From: Sipunculus nudus
Lineage: Eukaryota; Annelida; Sipuncula; Golfingiida; Sipunculidae
Assembly: GCA_026874595.1 (NCBI GenBank)
Contig: CM049310.1
Coordinates: 90,901,556-90,965,555 of the forward strand
Direction: 5' to 3'
DNA: 64,000 nt
Below are positions 61,101 to 64,000 of this stretch, piece by piece; position 1 is the first letter of the stretch; every line of letters begins with the position of its first letter. The notes beneath the pieces were generated by a model that was not told the DNA's origin, did not search any database, and saw only the letters and a program-made list of their open reading frames with translations. Both the position numbers and the translations under genes were made by a program.

Positions 61101-63150
61101 TAGTTTTACTCACTGTCTCATTTTGTGATAACTGAACTAACAACCTTTGAATTTATATTGTAATTGTAGAAAATTTCACCAGAACCAATTGATGATGACG
61201 GTCTATTTGACATGCTGAGCAAATTTCAAAGCCGGCGGATGGATGAGCAGAGGTGCTCGCTCCGAGTGCTGAGTAACAGTGACTCTCCAGGTGGGCCTCA
61301 AACACCAAAGAGCAATAAACAGATGGACAGGCTCAGGGAAGATACAGGTACATGTACACACACCGCAGGTGTCACAGTCCAGCTGAATTTTAAGATGGGG
61401 AGCCTGTTTATAGGCTGTTATCACTGGATTGGTCATTTTTTTCAACTTTACATTCCTGGTCTTTAAGACAATATTAAAAGTTATAAGAGAGGTGTTAATG
61501 GTAAGGGAAATGATGAAGAGAATAATTGATGAGTTGTATTGTTTGGATGCATCATTATTAATTTTTAGTAAATGTATACTATATAAATTTGTGTTTTCTT
61601 CATCATTACCTAAGACTAGCTAATTCAGTACATGCCTCTGAAGCTTATTTTAGCATCAGCATTTCTCAAACATAAAAACTTACAGTATGCTAAACCAAAC
61701 AAGAAAATTATCCATCATAAGAATGAAATTCCTTGCAAAATTATGGTATACCCACAGTCCTCCCGTCTGTCTGTGCATCTGTTAACTTAGTGTTGCCATG
61801 ATAACTTATCAGGGCTTTGATTGATTTTCACAAAACTTGCCATAACTACTTACCAATAGATTAACTTGCCCAAGTCGGATTTTAGGGAAAATCCTAGTAT
61901 ATTTAATGAGGTCGAGGTCACAAGATATGCTGTTGGCGTATTATGCACCATTTTGGGTGCTCATGTTTGTACATCAGACCGTGTGCTCCCTTTACCTTAT
62001 GTGACTCTCCATCACTGACCAAACAGGAGGGACATCTGGTGGAAACTTGGACAACTAATCCATCTGACAGTAGTGACAAAGCAGGTCACCCAGCTCCTTG
62101 TGTCATTGTTATAATGTCACCAGTTTATTGCTGGCAACTACAGGCCTGTTTGTCTGTCTCTCAGTTGATTTTCTCAGACATTCCTGGAGGCAAAGTCCTC
62201 AATCTTGGCCAAAATGTTATGCATGGCCCAGGAAAGACGACGTTTGTTTCCTATGCAGCCATGGCAACCAGGGGGTGTTTGCAGCTTGAAAATTATGAAA
62301 TATCTTTTTCATCGAATTTCTCAGACATGCCTGACATGCACAACATTTTAAGGTTCACCTAAAATTAGATTTCATGGGCCTGCTTTCTGAGAACAAGGGG
62401 GCTCCTGCAGTAACTGTGGTCACATATTTGTTGCAAAATGTATAATATCTTGGTCATTTTTCATGCTAGACAGGTCTAGTTTTCTCTATAGGATTTGCAT
62501 TTGACAAGCATTCATAGACAGTTGCATTCCTCGTCAAATCTCGTAAAGTTTGGCTTCAAATGAGAAAAAGTGAGATTTGGCAAAAACAGTTAATACTGGG
62601 CCACATTTAATGCTGGAGAGCTCTAGTTTTCTCTTTGATAGCATTGGACAGACTTTCAGTGACACAATTGCAACTCTCATCAAATTTTGTTACATTTGGC
62701 ATCAAACAAGAATTAGCAAGATTTCACGTCACTTGTTATGCTATAGAGCCCTAGTTTTTCTGGTGTGAGTAGGATTTAATAAACTCTCAGTGACTCAACT
62801 GTAATTCTTGTTAAGTCTTTTACGCTTTGGCACTACACAAGAACAGTAAAGTAGGACTTGAGACCGGACTTGGACTTGAATCTGGACTCGGTCCACTATT
62901 TCAGGGACTTGGACTATTTCACAATGACATCTTTTTATCTGTTTGTTTGATGTGTCACTTAGATTCACCACAGACAGAGGAGTTTATGGACATGGTGGCC
63001 GGGATCCAGGGTCAGAGAATGAATGACCAGCGTGCTGACCTCCCCCAATTCCCAGGTCTTCACCACAGCCCAGCAGTCATCAGTCAGCTGAGGAACCGGT
63101 CAGCCAGCGTACCCGATGACCACTTCCTGGACATGCTCATGAGGTGTCAG
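22087..63150 (+). CDS. GPSM2: GPSM2/LGN/Pins orthologue, G-protein signalling modulator (11 coding exons, 3' end missing)
   Basis: Joined exons: 22082-22313, 26059-26194, 46270-46412, 48988-49111, 50879-50994, 52030-52294, 52689-52780, 56910-57054, 58271-58423, 61170-61347, 62963-63150. From ATG 22087 this gives 1,767 nt (589 codons), every intron GT-AG and every phase matching. Seen: eight TPRs (about residues 7-336), with a proline/glycine-rich insertion in TPR4 as in vertebrate LGN; a linker with RRRSMENMELMKLTP (Ser400); nine alanines (419-427); GoLoco 1 (477-496, MDEQR), GoLoco 2 (532-551, MNDQR) and the first half of GoLoco 3 (578-589). Known for the family: the TPRs bind NuMA/Mud and Inscuteable, GoLoco motifs bind GDP-bound G-alpha-i at the cortex to orient the spindle, and the phosphorylated linker Ser binds the guanylate-kinase domain of Dlg. 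Invertebrates usually have one gene for vertebrate GPSM1 and GPSM2, so the symbol means orthology to the pair. The start is inferred: ATG 22093 or an upstream exon is possible. Confidence 0.95.
22740..22925. repeat. Dispersed repeat family R4, partial copy b
   Basis: Matches the second half of copy a: GATATAAAAGCGATGTAATT, CCCATGTTTACACATAATCG, TTGTGATCAATTATGCAAAAATG, GTTAGAAAACAACCTGTCATTG. Lies in GPSM2 intron 1. Confidence 0.65.
22985..23870 (+). repeat. Family R2, diverged copy a
   Basis: Starts in a broken TTATAAGTCATCTGAG leader, then TGGTCCATC..CCGTCCATCC, GAATCCAAAATTTGGCATAC, GAAATTAAGGAAAAACCTCA, AACACTTCAGGACTGCCTTA-like, TTATGAGCCCAAACATAATG and GACCATGGCATGT in the same order as the R2 copies at 32768 and 53490. 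Neither terminus is intact. GPSM2 intron 1. Confidence 0.8.
23871..26058. other. Rest of GPSM2 intron 1
   Basis: No exon or repeat family recognised apart from (AT)n at 25289-25312. Confidence 0.4.
25289..25312. repeat. (AT)n microsatellite
   Basis: Uninterrupted AT dinucleotides, about 12 units, in GPSM2 intron 1. Confidence 0.95.
26059..26194 (+). CDS. GPSM2: GPSM2 exon 2: TPR3
   Basis: Acceptor TTTTTACCAG ends at 26058; donor AAG|GTAAGA after 26194. The first G completes an Arg codon begun in exon 1, so residues 76-121 read R-TIGDRVGEAKASGNLGNT and on through FDEAIVCCQRHLDISKELNDK. This is a textbook TPR helix pair and nearly identical to vertebrate LGN. The exon ends in phase 0. The next coding exon is about 20 kb away. 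Confidence 0.95.
26195..29439. other. GPSM2 intron 2, first part
   Basis: Mostly unrecognised sequence. CpG is more frequent than elsewhere at 26760-27060, 27580-27960 and 28230-28560. The middle patch is annotated as promoter-like. No exon was found. Confidence 0.4.
27538..27780 (+). promoter_or_regulatory. Promoter-like patch in GPSM2 intron 2 (CCAAT, TATA, splice donor)
   Basis: CCAAT at 27538-27542 lies about 80 bp before TATAAAAG at 27622-27629. About 150 bp further on is a strong donor CAG|GTGAGA at 27776. The ~380 bp from 27580 is clearly richer in CpG than the surrounding intron (roughly 18 CpGs by eye). This could be an internal or alternative promoter with a first exon of about 27650-27775. 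An ORF from ATG 27723 would reach the donor in phase 2, out of frame with GPSM2 exon 3, so it does not simply make an N-truncated GPSM2 starting there. It may be chance or an unrelated transcript. Confidence 0.3.
29440..29572 (-). mobile_element. tRNA-derived SINE head
   Basis: On the minus strand, reading from about 29572: GTGTGACGGCCTAATGGTTA (D-arm/A-box-like), GGGCGTTTGACTTTTGACTG (anticodon-arm-like), then CAAGGTTGTGGGTTCACGCT (T-arm/B-box-like GGTTC). Spacing of the two boxes fits a tRNA, but the acceptor stem is not closed and the tail leads into GACTACCTTCCGTGC. Best read as a SINE with a tRNA-derived promoter rather than a working tRNA. Confidence 0.55.
30270..30745 (+). repeat. Dispersed family R7, copy a, three internal ~135-bp repeats
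   Basis: Three diverged units each run GATTTTCATGAAAC.., AACCA/ACTA, a GAATTC/GATTCTC block, AAAATCCATG(C/T)ATATTTAAT, then AGGTCA(GA)GGTCACAAGA. The block ends ..ATATCATGCACCAAGTTTTA. Related pieces occur at 57921 and 61775. Confidence 0.75.
30893..31335. repeat. Dispersed repeat family R4, copy c
   Basis: Same chain of words as copy a: AACAGGTGATCAATTATTGA, TGGCCAAGTTGTTGACACTT, TTTTGTGTCCCTTCTTATAT, GATAATATGACTTCTTTGGA, GTAATTGATTATGTAAAAATGC, GGCACTCCACTAGTATTCTG. Confidence 0.7.
31336..32767. other. GPSM2 intron 2, unassigned stretch
   Basis: No recognisable coding, RNA or repeat signal. A 108-codon minus frame (32177-32503) shows no domain. Confidence 0.4.
32768..35384 (+). mobile_element. 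Family R2 Helitron2/Helentron-like element, full-length copy b
   Basis: 5' end TTTTTAGCTCAGCTGACTAT, then a foldback leader (GACTATA..TATAGTC) and a CCGTCCGTCCGTC run. 3' end: inner inverted repeat CAGCTGAGC at 35348-35356 (perfect partner of GCTCAGCTG at 32774-32782), then GTGACCCATAGGTCC and CTTGTTTT. The body holds two related ~740-bp modules (32860-33510 and 33540-34130), each with CTAATATCAAAACCACT, TTATGGGCCCAAACATAATG, GACCATGGCACGTTT and TTTTCA(CA/TA)(G/T)CATG. No long ORF. Confidence 0.72.
35385..38039. other. GPSM2 intron 2, unassigned stretch
   Basis: No exon or named repeat recognised except poly-C at 37546-37562. Short frames (for example 36215-36511) are unremarkable. Confidence 0.4.
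37546..37562. repeat. Poly-C tract
   Basis: Seventeen consecutive C, hence a G-run on the minus strand. The sequence TGGCCCCTTGGA precedes it. Confidence 0.95.
38036..38505. repeat. Dispersed family R5, copy a
   Basis: Starts ATAAGGGGCCTATTCTGACA, then ATCTATTAAC.AAAGATAATCC, CAGAAAACACCAA, GTCAACATTG.TGTTAACT, CTCATGCATCCATCACAGAG, and ends ACAGAAAAGGAAGGTGAATAG followed by CTTTAAA. Same order in copies b-d. Confidence 0.8.
38901..38948. repeat. (AT)n microsatellite
   Basis: About 24 uninterrupted AT units in GPSM2 intron 2. Confidence 0.97.
38949..40799. other. GPSM2 intron 2, unassigned stretch with one unexplained ORF
   Basis: A minus-strand frame of 136 codons (40001-40411, MQHFPRPC...RALE) has less AT-driven composition than most frames here, but shows no motif I recognise, no clear start context and no neighbouring exon with matching phase. 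In 64 kb of AT-rich DNA one such frame is about what chance gives, so it is not called a gene. Confidence 0.3.
40800..41209. repeat. Dispersed family R5, copy b
   Basis: TTGAAAGGGCCTATTACAAT, then TCTATTAACAACAGATAATCCC, GGCCAGAAAATG, and a matching 3' end GATGAATAGCTTTCTTTAAA. Confidence 0.78.
41210..42483. other. GPSM2 intron 2, unassigned stretch
   Basis: No exon or repeat family recognised. Confidence 0.4.
42484..43929 (+). mobile_element. Family R3 helitron-like element, copy c
   Basis: 5' end TAGAATACGGGTAGTCGACA with a clean hairpin at 42494-42512 (GTAGTCG, ACAAG loop, CGACTAC), then GTGTATCCGCC. Core units are marked by GATGGACGCTG or GATGGACACTG at 42752, 43030, 43310 and 43591 (278-281 bp). 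3' part CAGAGGTCAAAAC.., GGTTACGGAGGATTTCTCCG, then hairpin 43897-43926 (GTATCCGTAAAAC, TCT loop, GTTTTGGCGGATAC). Nearly co-linear with 9389-10863 from end to end, including the unit count. No ORF that would support autonomy. Confidence 0.87.
42620..43710 (+). repeat. R3 core tandem array, ~280-bp dimeric unit
   Basis: Units at 43030, 43310 and 43591 are very similar to each other (recent homogenisation); the first is more diverged. Each carries two GGTGGCGCCACC palindromes about 140 bp apart. Confidence 0.9.
43930..45044. other. GPSM2 intron 2, unassigned stretch
   Basis: No exon or repeat family recognised. Confidence 0.4.
45045..45441. repeat. Dispersed family R5, copy c
   Basis: Best preserved copy: TTAAAGGGGCCTATTTCACT at the left, and GAATAGTTTGCTTTAA at the right, whose reverse complement TTAAAGCAAACTATTC partly mirrors the left tip. 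That suggests a small element with weak inverted ends at TTAA. GPSM2 intron 2. Confidence 0.8.
45759..46203. mobile_element. Foldback MITE with 5-bp target duplication
   Basis: Tips CAGGGCTCGACATTTAC (left) and, read on the other strand, CAGGAATTAACATTAACAC (right) are related inverted ends. CACAA flanks both sides (45754-45758 and 46204-46208). Inside are palindromes TTGCCCAGTTGGGCAA (about 46103) and TTGCCTAGGGCAA (about 46165). 445 bp, no ORF. It ends 66 bp upstream of GPSM2 exon 3. Confidence 0.6.
46270..46412 (+). CDS. GPSM2: GPSM2 exon 3: TPR4 with its insertion
   Basis: Acceptor TTTTGTTGCAG ends at 46269; donor GA|GTAAGG after 46412. Residues 122-168 plus two bases of Glu169. VGEARALYNIGNVYHAKGK starts TPR4. 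The Gly/Pro/Asp-rich stretch with DPGEFPPEV corresponds to the insertion between the two helices of LGN TPR4, before DALQQAASYYE. A foldback MITE ends 66 bp upstream of the exon. Confidence 0.95.
46413..48987. other. GPSM2 intron 3
   Basis: Contains R6 copy a (47152-47487) and T-rich runs. Otherwise nothing identified. Confidence 0.5.
47152..47487. repeat. Dispersed family R6, copy a
   Basis: Matches 59196-59530 in order: TTTACAACATTCAGACC, GTCAAGGTCATTGGTCACAT, GACAGCTGCTGATT, TTGTGAAGAG, GAAACATAAACTGG, and a tail CAGGTGGACACAGATTGGTG-GAACA. Confidence 0.85.
48988..49111 (+). CDS. GPSM2: GPSM2 exon 4: TPR5
   Basis: Acceptor is a long T-run then CACACAG ending at 48987; donor GAG|GTATGG after 49111. 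Residues 169-210, with Glu169 completed by the first G. RDRAAQGRACGNLGNAHYLLGNF is TPR5 helix A; SQAIGYHEE opens helix B, which continues in exon 5. Ends in phase 0. Confidence 0.95.
49112..50878. other. GPSM2 intron 4
   Basis: At 49245-49440 there is a TGTCTGTCCCTC/TGTCCGTC run with GATTCTGTGTGATAAGTTTC, the look of another dispersed repeat with a GTCC-rich leader, but only one copy is in the window. Otherwise nothing identified. Confidence 0.45.
50879..50994 (+). CDS. GPSM2: GPSM2 exon 5: end of TPR5 and TPR6
   Basis: Acceptor TTTTTTATGGCAG ends at 50878; the alternative AG two bases later would break the frame. Donor AA|GTAAGT after 50994 matches the consensus perfectly. Residues 211-248 plus two bases of Lys249. 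RLAIAKEFGDKSAERRAYSN and LGNAHIFLGEFDKAAEHYK cover the TPR5/TPR6 junction and TPR6. Confidence 0.95.
50995..52029. other. GPSM2 intron 5
   Basis: AT-rich, nothing identified. Confidence 0.5.
52030..52294 (+). CDS. GPSM2: GPSM2 exon 6: TPR7 and TPR8
   Basis: Acceptor TTTTGTCTACAG ends at 52029; donor GAG|GTAATG after 52294. Residues 249-337 (265 bp, the longest exon seen). It contains ALEAQACYSMGNTYTLLRDY (TPR7) and GEGRACWSLGNAYSSLGNHE (TPR8), ending HLEISKE. The last ~23 bp of the exon plus the donor are repeated six more times, diverged, in the following intron (52326-52625). The true donor is taken as 52295 because it keeps frame with exon 7 and because in-frame read-through meets TGA 18 bp later. 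Confidence 0.95.
52272..52625 (+). repeat. Tandem array of the exon 6 end plus splice donor (7 units)
   Basis: Unit GGCATTTAGAGATTTCAAAA + GAGGT starts at 52272 (in exon 6), 52326, 52394, 52448, 52504, 52561 and 52613 (truncated). Units 2-6 keep a GAGGT donor-like junction with GT at 52349, 52417, 52471, 52528 and 52584. Spacers alternate between a TTCTCATATCC type (units 1, 3, 5, 6) and a TATTCTTTTGGTC type (units 2, 4), so a two-unit block was probably copied. Translated, the copies read HLEISEEV or RHLGISVEV. Confidence 0.93.
52689..52780 (+). CDS. GPSM2: GPSM2 exon 7: end of TPR8 region
   Basis: Acceptor GGTTGGTGACAG ends at 52688 (weak polypyrimidine tract); donor CAG|GTAAAA after 52780. 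Residues 338-367 plus two bases of Ser368: IGDQTGQVTAQMNLADLQNL and a short variable tail. It aligns with the segment after the last TPR of vertebrate LGN (VGDKSGE..ARLNLSDLQ). The intron before it is only 394 bp and largely made of the exon-6 donor array. Confidence 0.92.
52781..53489. other. GPSM2 intron 7, first part
   Basis: No exon or repeat recognised. A 111-codon minus frame (52904-53239) is unremarkable. Confidence 0.4.
54327..54346. repeat. Poly-C tract
   Basis: Twenty consecutive C within R2 copy c. Confidence 0.95.
55022..55165. repeat. (CT)n-rich low-complexity tract
   Basis: Almost pure CT/CTTT pyrimidine strand within R2 copy c; the long Leu/Ser or Arg/Glu open frames over it are artefacts. 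Confidence 0.95.
55677..55705. repeat. Poly-C tract
   Basis: Twenty-four consecutive C, one G, then CCCC, within R2 copy c. Confidence 0.95.
56910..57054 (+). CDS. GPSM2: GPSM2 exon 8: regulatory linker with conserved phospho-site motif
   Basis: Acceptor GTTAATTCACAG ends at 56909; donor AAG|GTACTT after 57054. Residues 368-416. A Ser/Asp/Met-rich variable part is followed by basic residues and RRRSMENMELMKLTPDKLQK. In LGN/Pins this conserved linker Ser (here Ser400) is phosphorylated and then binds the guanylate-kinase domain of Dlg-family scaffolds; that is family knowledge. The motif and its basic kinase-type context are visible here. Confidence 0.94.
57921..58046 (+). repeat. Family R7 fragment, copy b
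   Basis: TAATTAATGAGGTCAGGTAC and TGATGAAACTCAATACAAGT followed by ATTAACCAGTATAATAT match the second unit of copy a. It abuts an R5 fragment. GPSM2 intron 8. Confidence 0.7.
58047..58170. repeat. Family R5 3' fragment, copy d
   Basis: CACAGAGGTGTTCTGAGAAC, CAGTAAGCCAGAAATCACAT, TTCTATAGAAAAGGTAAGTA and a TTTTAAAA end parallel the 3' third of copy a. Confidence 0.7.
58271..58423 (+). CDS. GPSM2: GPSM2 exon 9: poly-alanine linker
   Basis: Acceptor CCTGTTTTTAG ends at 58270. Residues 417-467 if the donor is GAG|GTACCC at 58424; a second in-phase donor AAG|GTCTGA at 58433 would add three residues (VPK) just before an in-frame TGA. The exon is locally GC-rich and starts D-R followed by nine Ala codons (mixed GCN), then a low-complexity A/P/V/T-rich sequence without an obvious domain. 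It sits where vertebrate LGN has a divergent linker, so it rests on splice signals and preserved phase rather than on conserved sequence. Confidence 0.8.
58424..59195. other. GPSM2 intron 9, first part
   Basis: AT-rich, no exon recognised. A 78-codon + frame (58948-59184, with several Cys/His) has no recognisable finger spacing. Confidence 0.4.
59196..59530. repeat. Dispersed family R6, copy b
   Basis: Second copy of the sequence at 47152-47487, ending ACAGGTGGACAGCAGGTGGT-GAAACA. Confidence 0.85.
59647..60473 (+). mobile_element. Family R1, rearranged copy b
   Basis: TTTTTTAGCAACCCTGTGAGCT 5' end, TTAACCATAGCTAACTCAAA, ATTTCACAGAAATGATCCCTGG, GGTATTGGTGGCACCACCTA, then AGTCAAGAGGTCACTCAGTA as in the middle of copy a. 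No 3' end; copy c follows directly. Confidence 0.72.
60474..60958 (+). mobile_element. Family R1, internally deleted copy c
   Basis: 5' leader (CTGTGAGCTTATGCAATGGT, AATCATAGCTATCTC) leads after about 250 bp of R1 sequence into unrelated DNA and then the intact R1 3' end GCACAGGTTCACATTAGGCC-TGTAAGCCTTGTTT at 60925-60958. Confidence 0.72.
61170..61347 (+). CDS. GPSM2: GPSM2 exon 10: GoLoco motif 1
   Basis: Acceptor TTGTAATTGTAG ends at 61169; donor ACAG|GTACAT after 61347 (phase 1). Residues 468-526. ISPEPIDDDGLFDMLSKFQS then RRMDEQRC is a complete GoLoco/GPR motif: acidic start, LF-hydrophobic core, FQSRRMDEQR with the Gln-Arg pair that contacts the nucleotide phosphates of G-alpha-i/o. A Ser/Pro-rich spacer follows, ending MDRLREDT. 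Confidence 0.95.
61775..61960 (+). repeat. Family R7 fragment, copy c
   Basis: GGGCTTTGATTGATTTTCAC-AAAACTTGCCATAACTAC, GTATATTTAATGAGGTCGAG and a TATTATGCACCATTTTGG end, as in copy a. GPSM2 intron 10. Confidence 0.75.
61961..62962. other. Rest of GPSM2 intron 10
   Basis: No exon recognised. The 139-codon + frame (61943-62362) begins inside an R7 fragment and shows no domain. At 62470-62830 three diverged ~130-bp segments share CTCTAGTTTTCTCTTTGAT / TCAAATTTTGTTACATTTGG-like words, a weak tandem repeat. Confidence 0.4.
62963..63150 (+). CDS. GPSM2: GPSM2 exon 11: GoLoco 2 and first half of GoLoco 3
   Basis: Acceptor TGTGTCACTTAG ends at 62962; donor CAG|GTACAG after 63150 (phase 0). Residues 527-589. 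TEEFMDMVAGIQGQRMNDQR is GoLoco 2, followed by ADLPQFPGL as in vertebrate LGN (ASFSNLPGL). VPDDHFLDMLMRCQ is the N-terminal half of GoLoco 3; the second half (GSR.xDQR type) must be on the next exon. None is visible at 63151-64000, so the gene continues out of the window. Confidence 0.95.
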
Positions 63151-63492
63151 GTACAGCAAGTCTTAATACTCCTTAATGTTCTCTGAAATTAAGTCATTAA
63201 GAGAACTGTGGTTGAAGTCATGCAAATACAGTAAAGCATTGTTTATCTGAATACCTCTAGGACAAGAGTTTTGTTCAGATAAACAACATTCCGATAACAT
63301 CTCTGCAAGATTCACCACGAAAGCCAATTTGTTGCCTTGTTAAAAGCAAGCTGAGGAAAATGTGGACTTTCAGGGATGTGCTTTTCATACTTATTACCTG
63401 TGGTCAGATGGACAAATTATTCTGCATCATTTATCCCTGGTAGTCTGTGTACATTTATTTCAAATTTGACATTTTTGGATTTAGATTTGTTG
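63151..63492. other. GPSM2 intron 11, visible first part
   Basis: No continuation of GoLoco 3 is present. Nothing else identified. Confidence 0.5.
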
Positions 63493-64000
63493 TTTTTAGC
63501 GAACCTGTGAGCTTATGCGATGGTGCGGCATCGTACGTCGTGTGTCGTGATCGTGCATTGTCTGTACGTTAACCATATCTGTCTCTAAAAGGCAGGAGCT
63601 AGCATCACCAAACTTTCTGCAAATAATCAGTCCTCCAAAAAACTATATCGATTTTGTTTATTTTTTTTCTTACTGCATTTTCTTAGATTTCATAGGGAAA
63701 AAGCCAAAAAAGCTTTAAAAATCTTCTTCTCCGAAACTTTCAAGCCAAATTGTCCAATATTTCACAGAAATGATCCCTGGAACAATCTCTCTCAAGTTTG
63801 TCCGAATGGTTCCAGTTCAGAGATTTTTGGCTGAGTTACAGGAGGTTGAACTTAGTCATCTGTCCAAAAAAGCACACTAAAATTAAAATCTCAGAAATGG
63901 CTAGAGCTATAATCACCAAATTTTATACCAGTGTTTGTCACATATGTCATATCTGATTTTGAGGTATTGGTGGCGCCACCTACATTGATGTGTTTTTTAC
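63493..64000 (+). mobile_element. Family R1, copy d (runs off the window)
   Basis: Best preserved 5' terminus: TTTTTAGCGAACCTGTGAGC, TTATGCGATGGTGCGGC, CGTACGTCGTGTGTCG. The body tracks copy a through ATTTCACAGAAATGATCCCT and GGTATTGGTGGCGCCACCTA. The 3' end is beyond 64000. Confidence 0.78.

Noticed and set aside
61943-62362. 139-codon + ORF in GPSM2 intron 10
   Set aside because: It starts inside a dispersed R7 fragment and shows no domain. GPSM2 phases are complete without it (phase 1 donor 61347 to matching acceptor 62962).

Overview
This is a 64 kb piece of an animal (metazoan) genome, not a microbe. It is AT-rich, its only convincing host gene is split into exons with canonical GT-AG introns, and most of the rest is dispersed and tandem repeats. 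The repeat mix (helitron-like elements with tandem-repeat cores, an L1/Tx1-type LINE, a tRNA-derived SINE head, foldback MITEs) fits a marine invertebrate, perhaps a mollusc or other lophotrochozoan, but the sequence does not fix the species.

The gene is on the + strand and is the orthologue of vertebrate GPSM2/LGN (and GPSM1; Drosophila Pins), the spindle-orientation adaptor. Eleven coding exons lie at 22082-63150. Joined, they give 1,767 coding nucleotides from the ATG at 22087, or 589 codons with every phase matching. The product has eight TPRs, the conserved linker with the Ser of the RRRSMENMEL motif, a poly-Ala tract, GoLoco 1, GoLoco 2 and the first half of GoLoco 3. The rest of GoLoco 3, any GoLoco 4 and the stop codon lie beyond the right edge. 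An upstream 5'UTR exon is expected but was not found. Intron 2 is about 20 kb.

Layout. 1-1.26 kb: AT-rich, nothing seen. 1.26-5.7 kb: a DNA element with ~320 bp terminal inverted repeats sitting in a (TA)n tract, split by a 5'-truncated LINE with a 14-bp target-site duplication. 8.7-11.2 kb: a helitron-like element (family R3) nested inside an older, opposite-strand copy of the same family. 11.6-13.2 kb: a tandem duplication. 15.1-17.5 kb: a full-length family R1 element. 17.8-18.4 kb: an 86-bp satellite. 19.1-19.7 and 21.2-21.9 kb: two 21-bp minisatellites just upstream of the first coding exon. 22-64 kb: GPSM2 exons among introns full of families R1, R2, R3, R4, R5, R6 and R7 and a foldback MITE. 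Family names R1-R7 are mine.

Most interesting points: (i) R1 and R2 share one terminal plan (5' TTTTTAGC, short inverted repeats at asymmetric depths, a 3' palindrome, then CCTTGTT), which matches what is described for Helitron2/Helentron elements. R1 and R3 have unrelated ends but carry related ~130-140 bp core monomers centred on a palindrome GGTGGCGCCACC. (ii) The 3' end of GPSM2 exon 6, including its splice donor, has been copied into a seven-unit tandem array inside intron 6. (iii) A TATA/CCAAT patch with a strong splice donor lies in intron 2.
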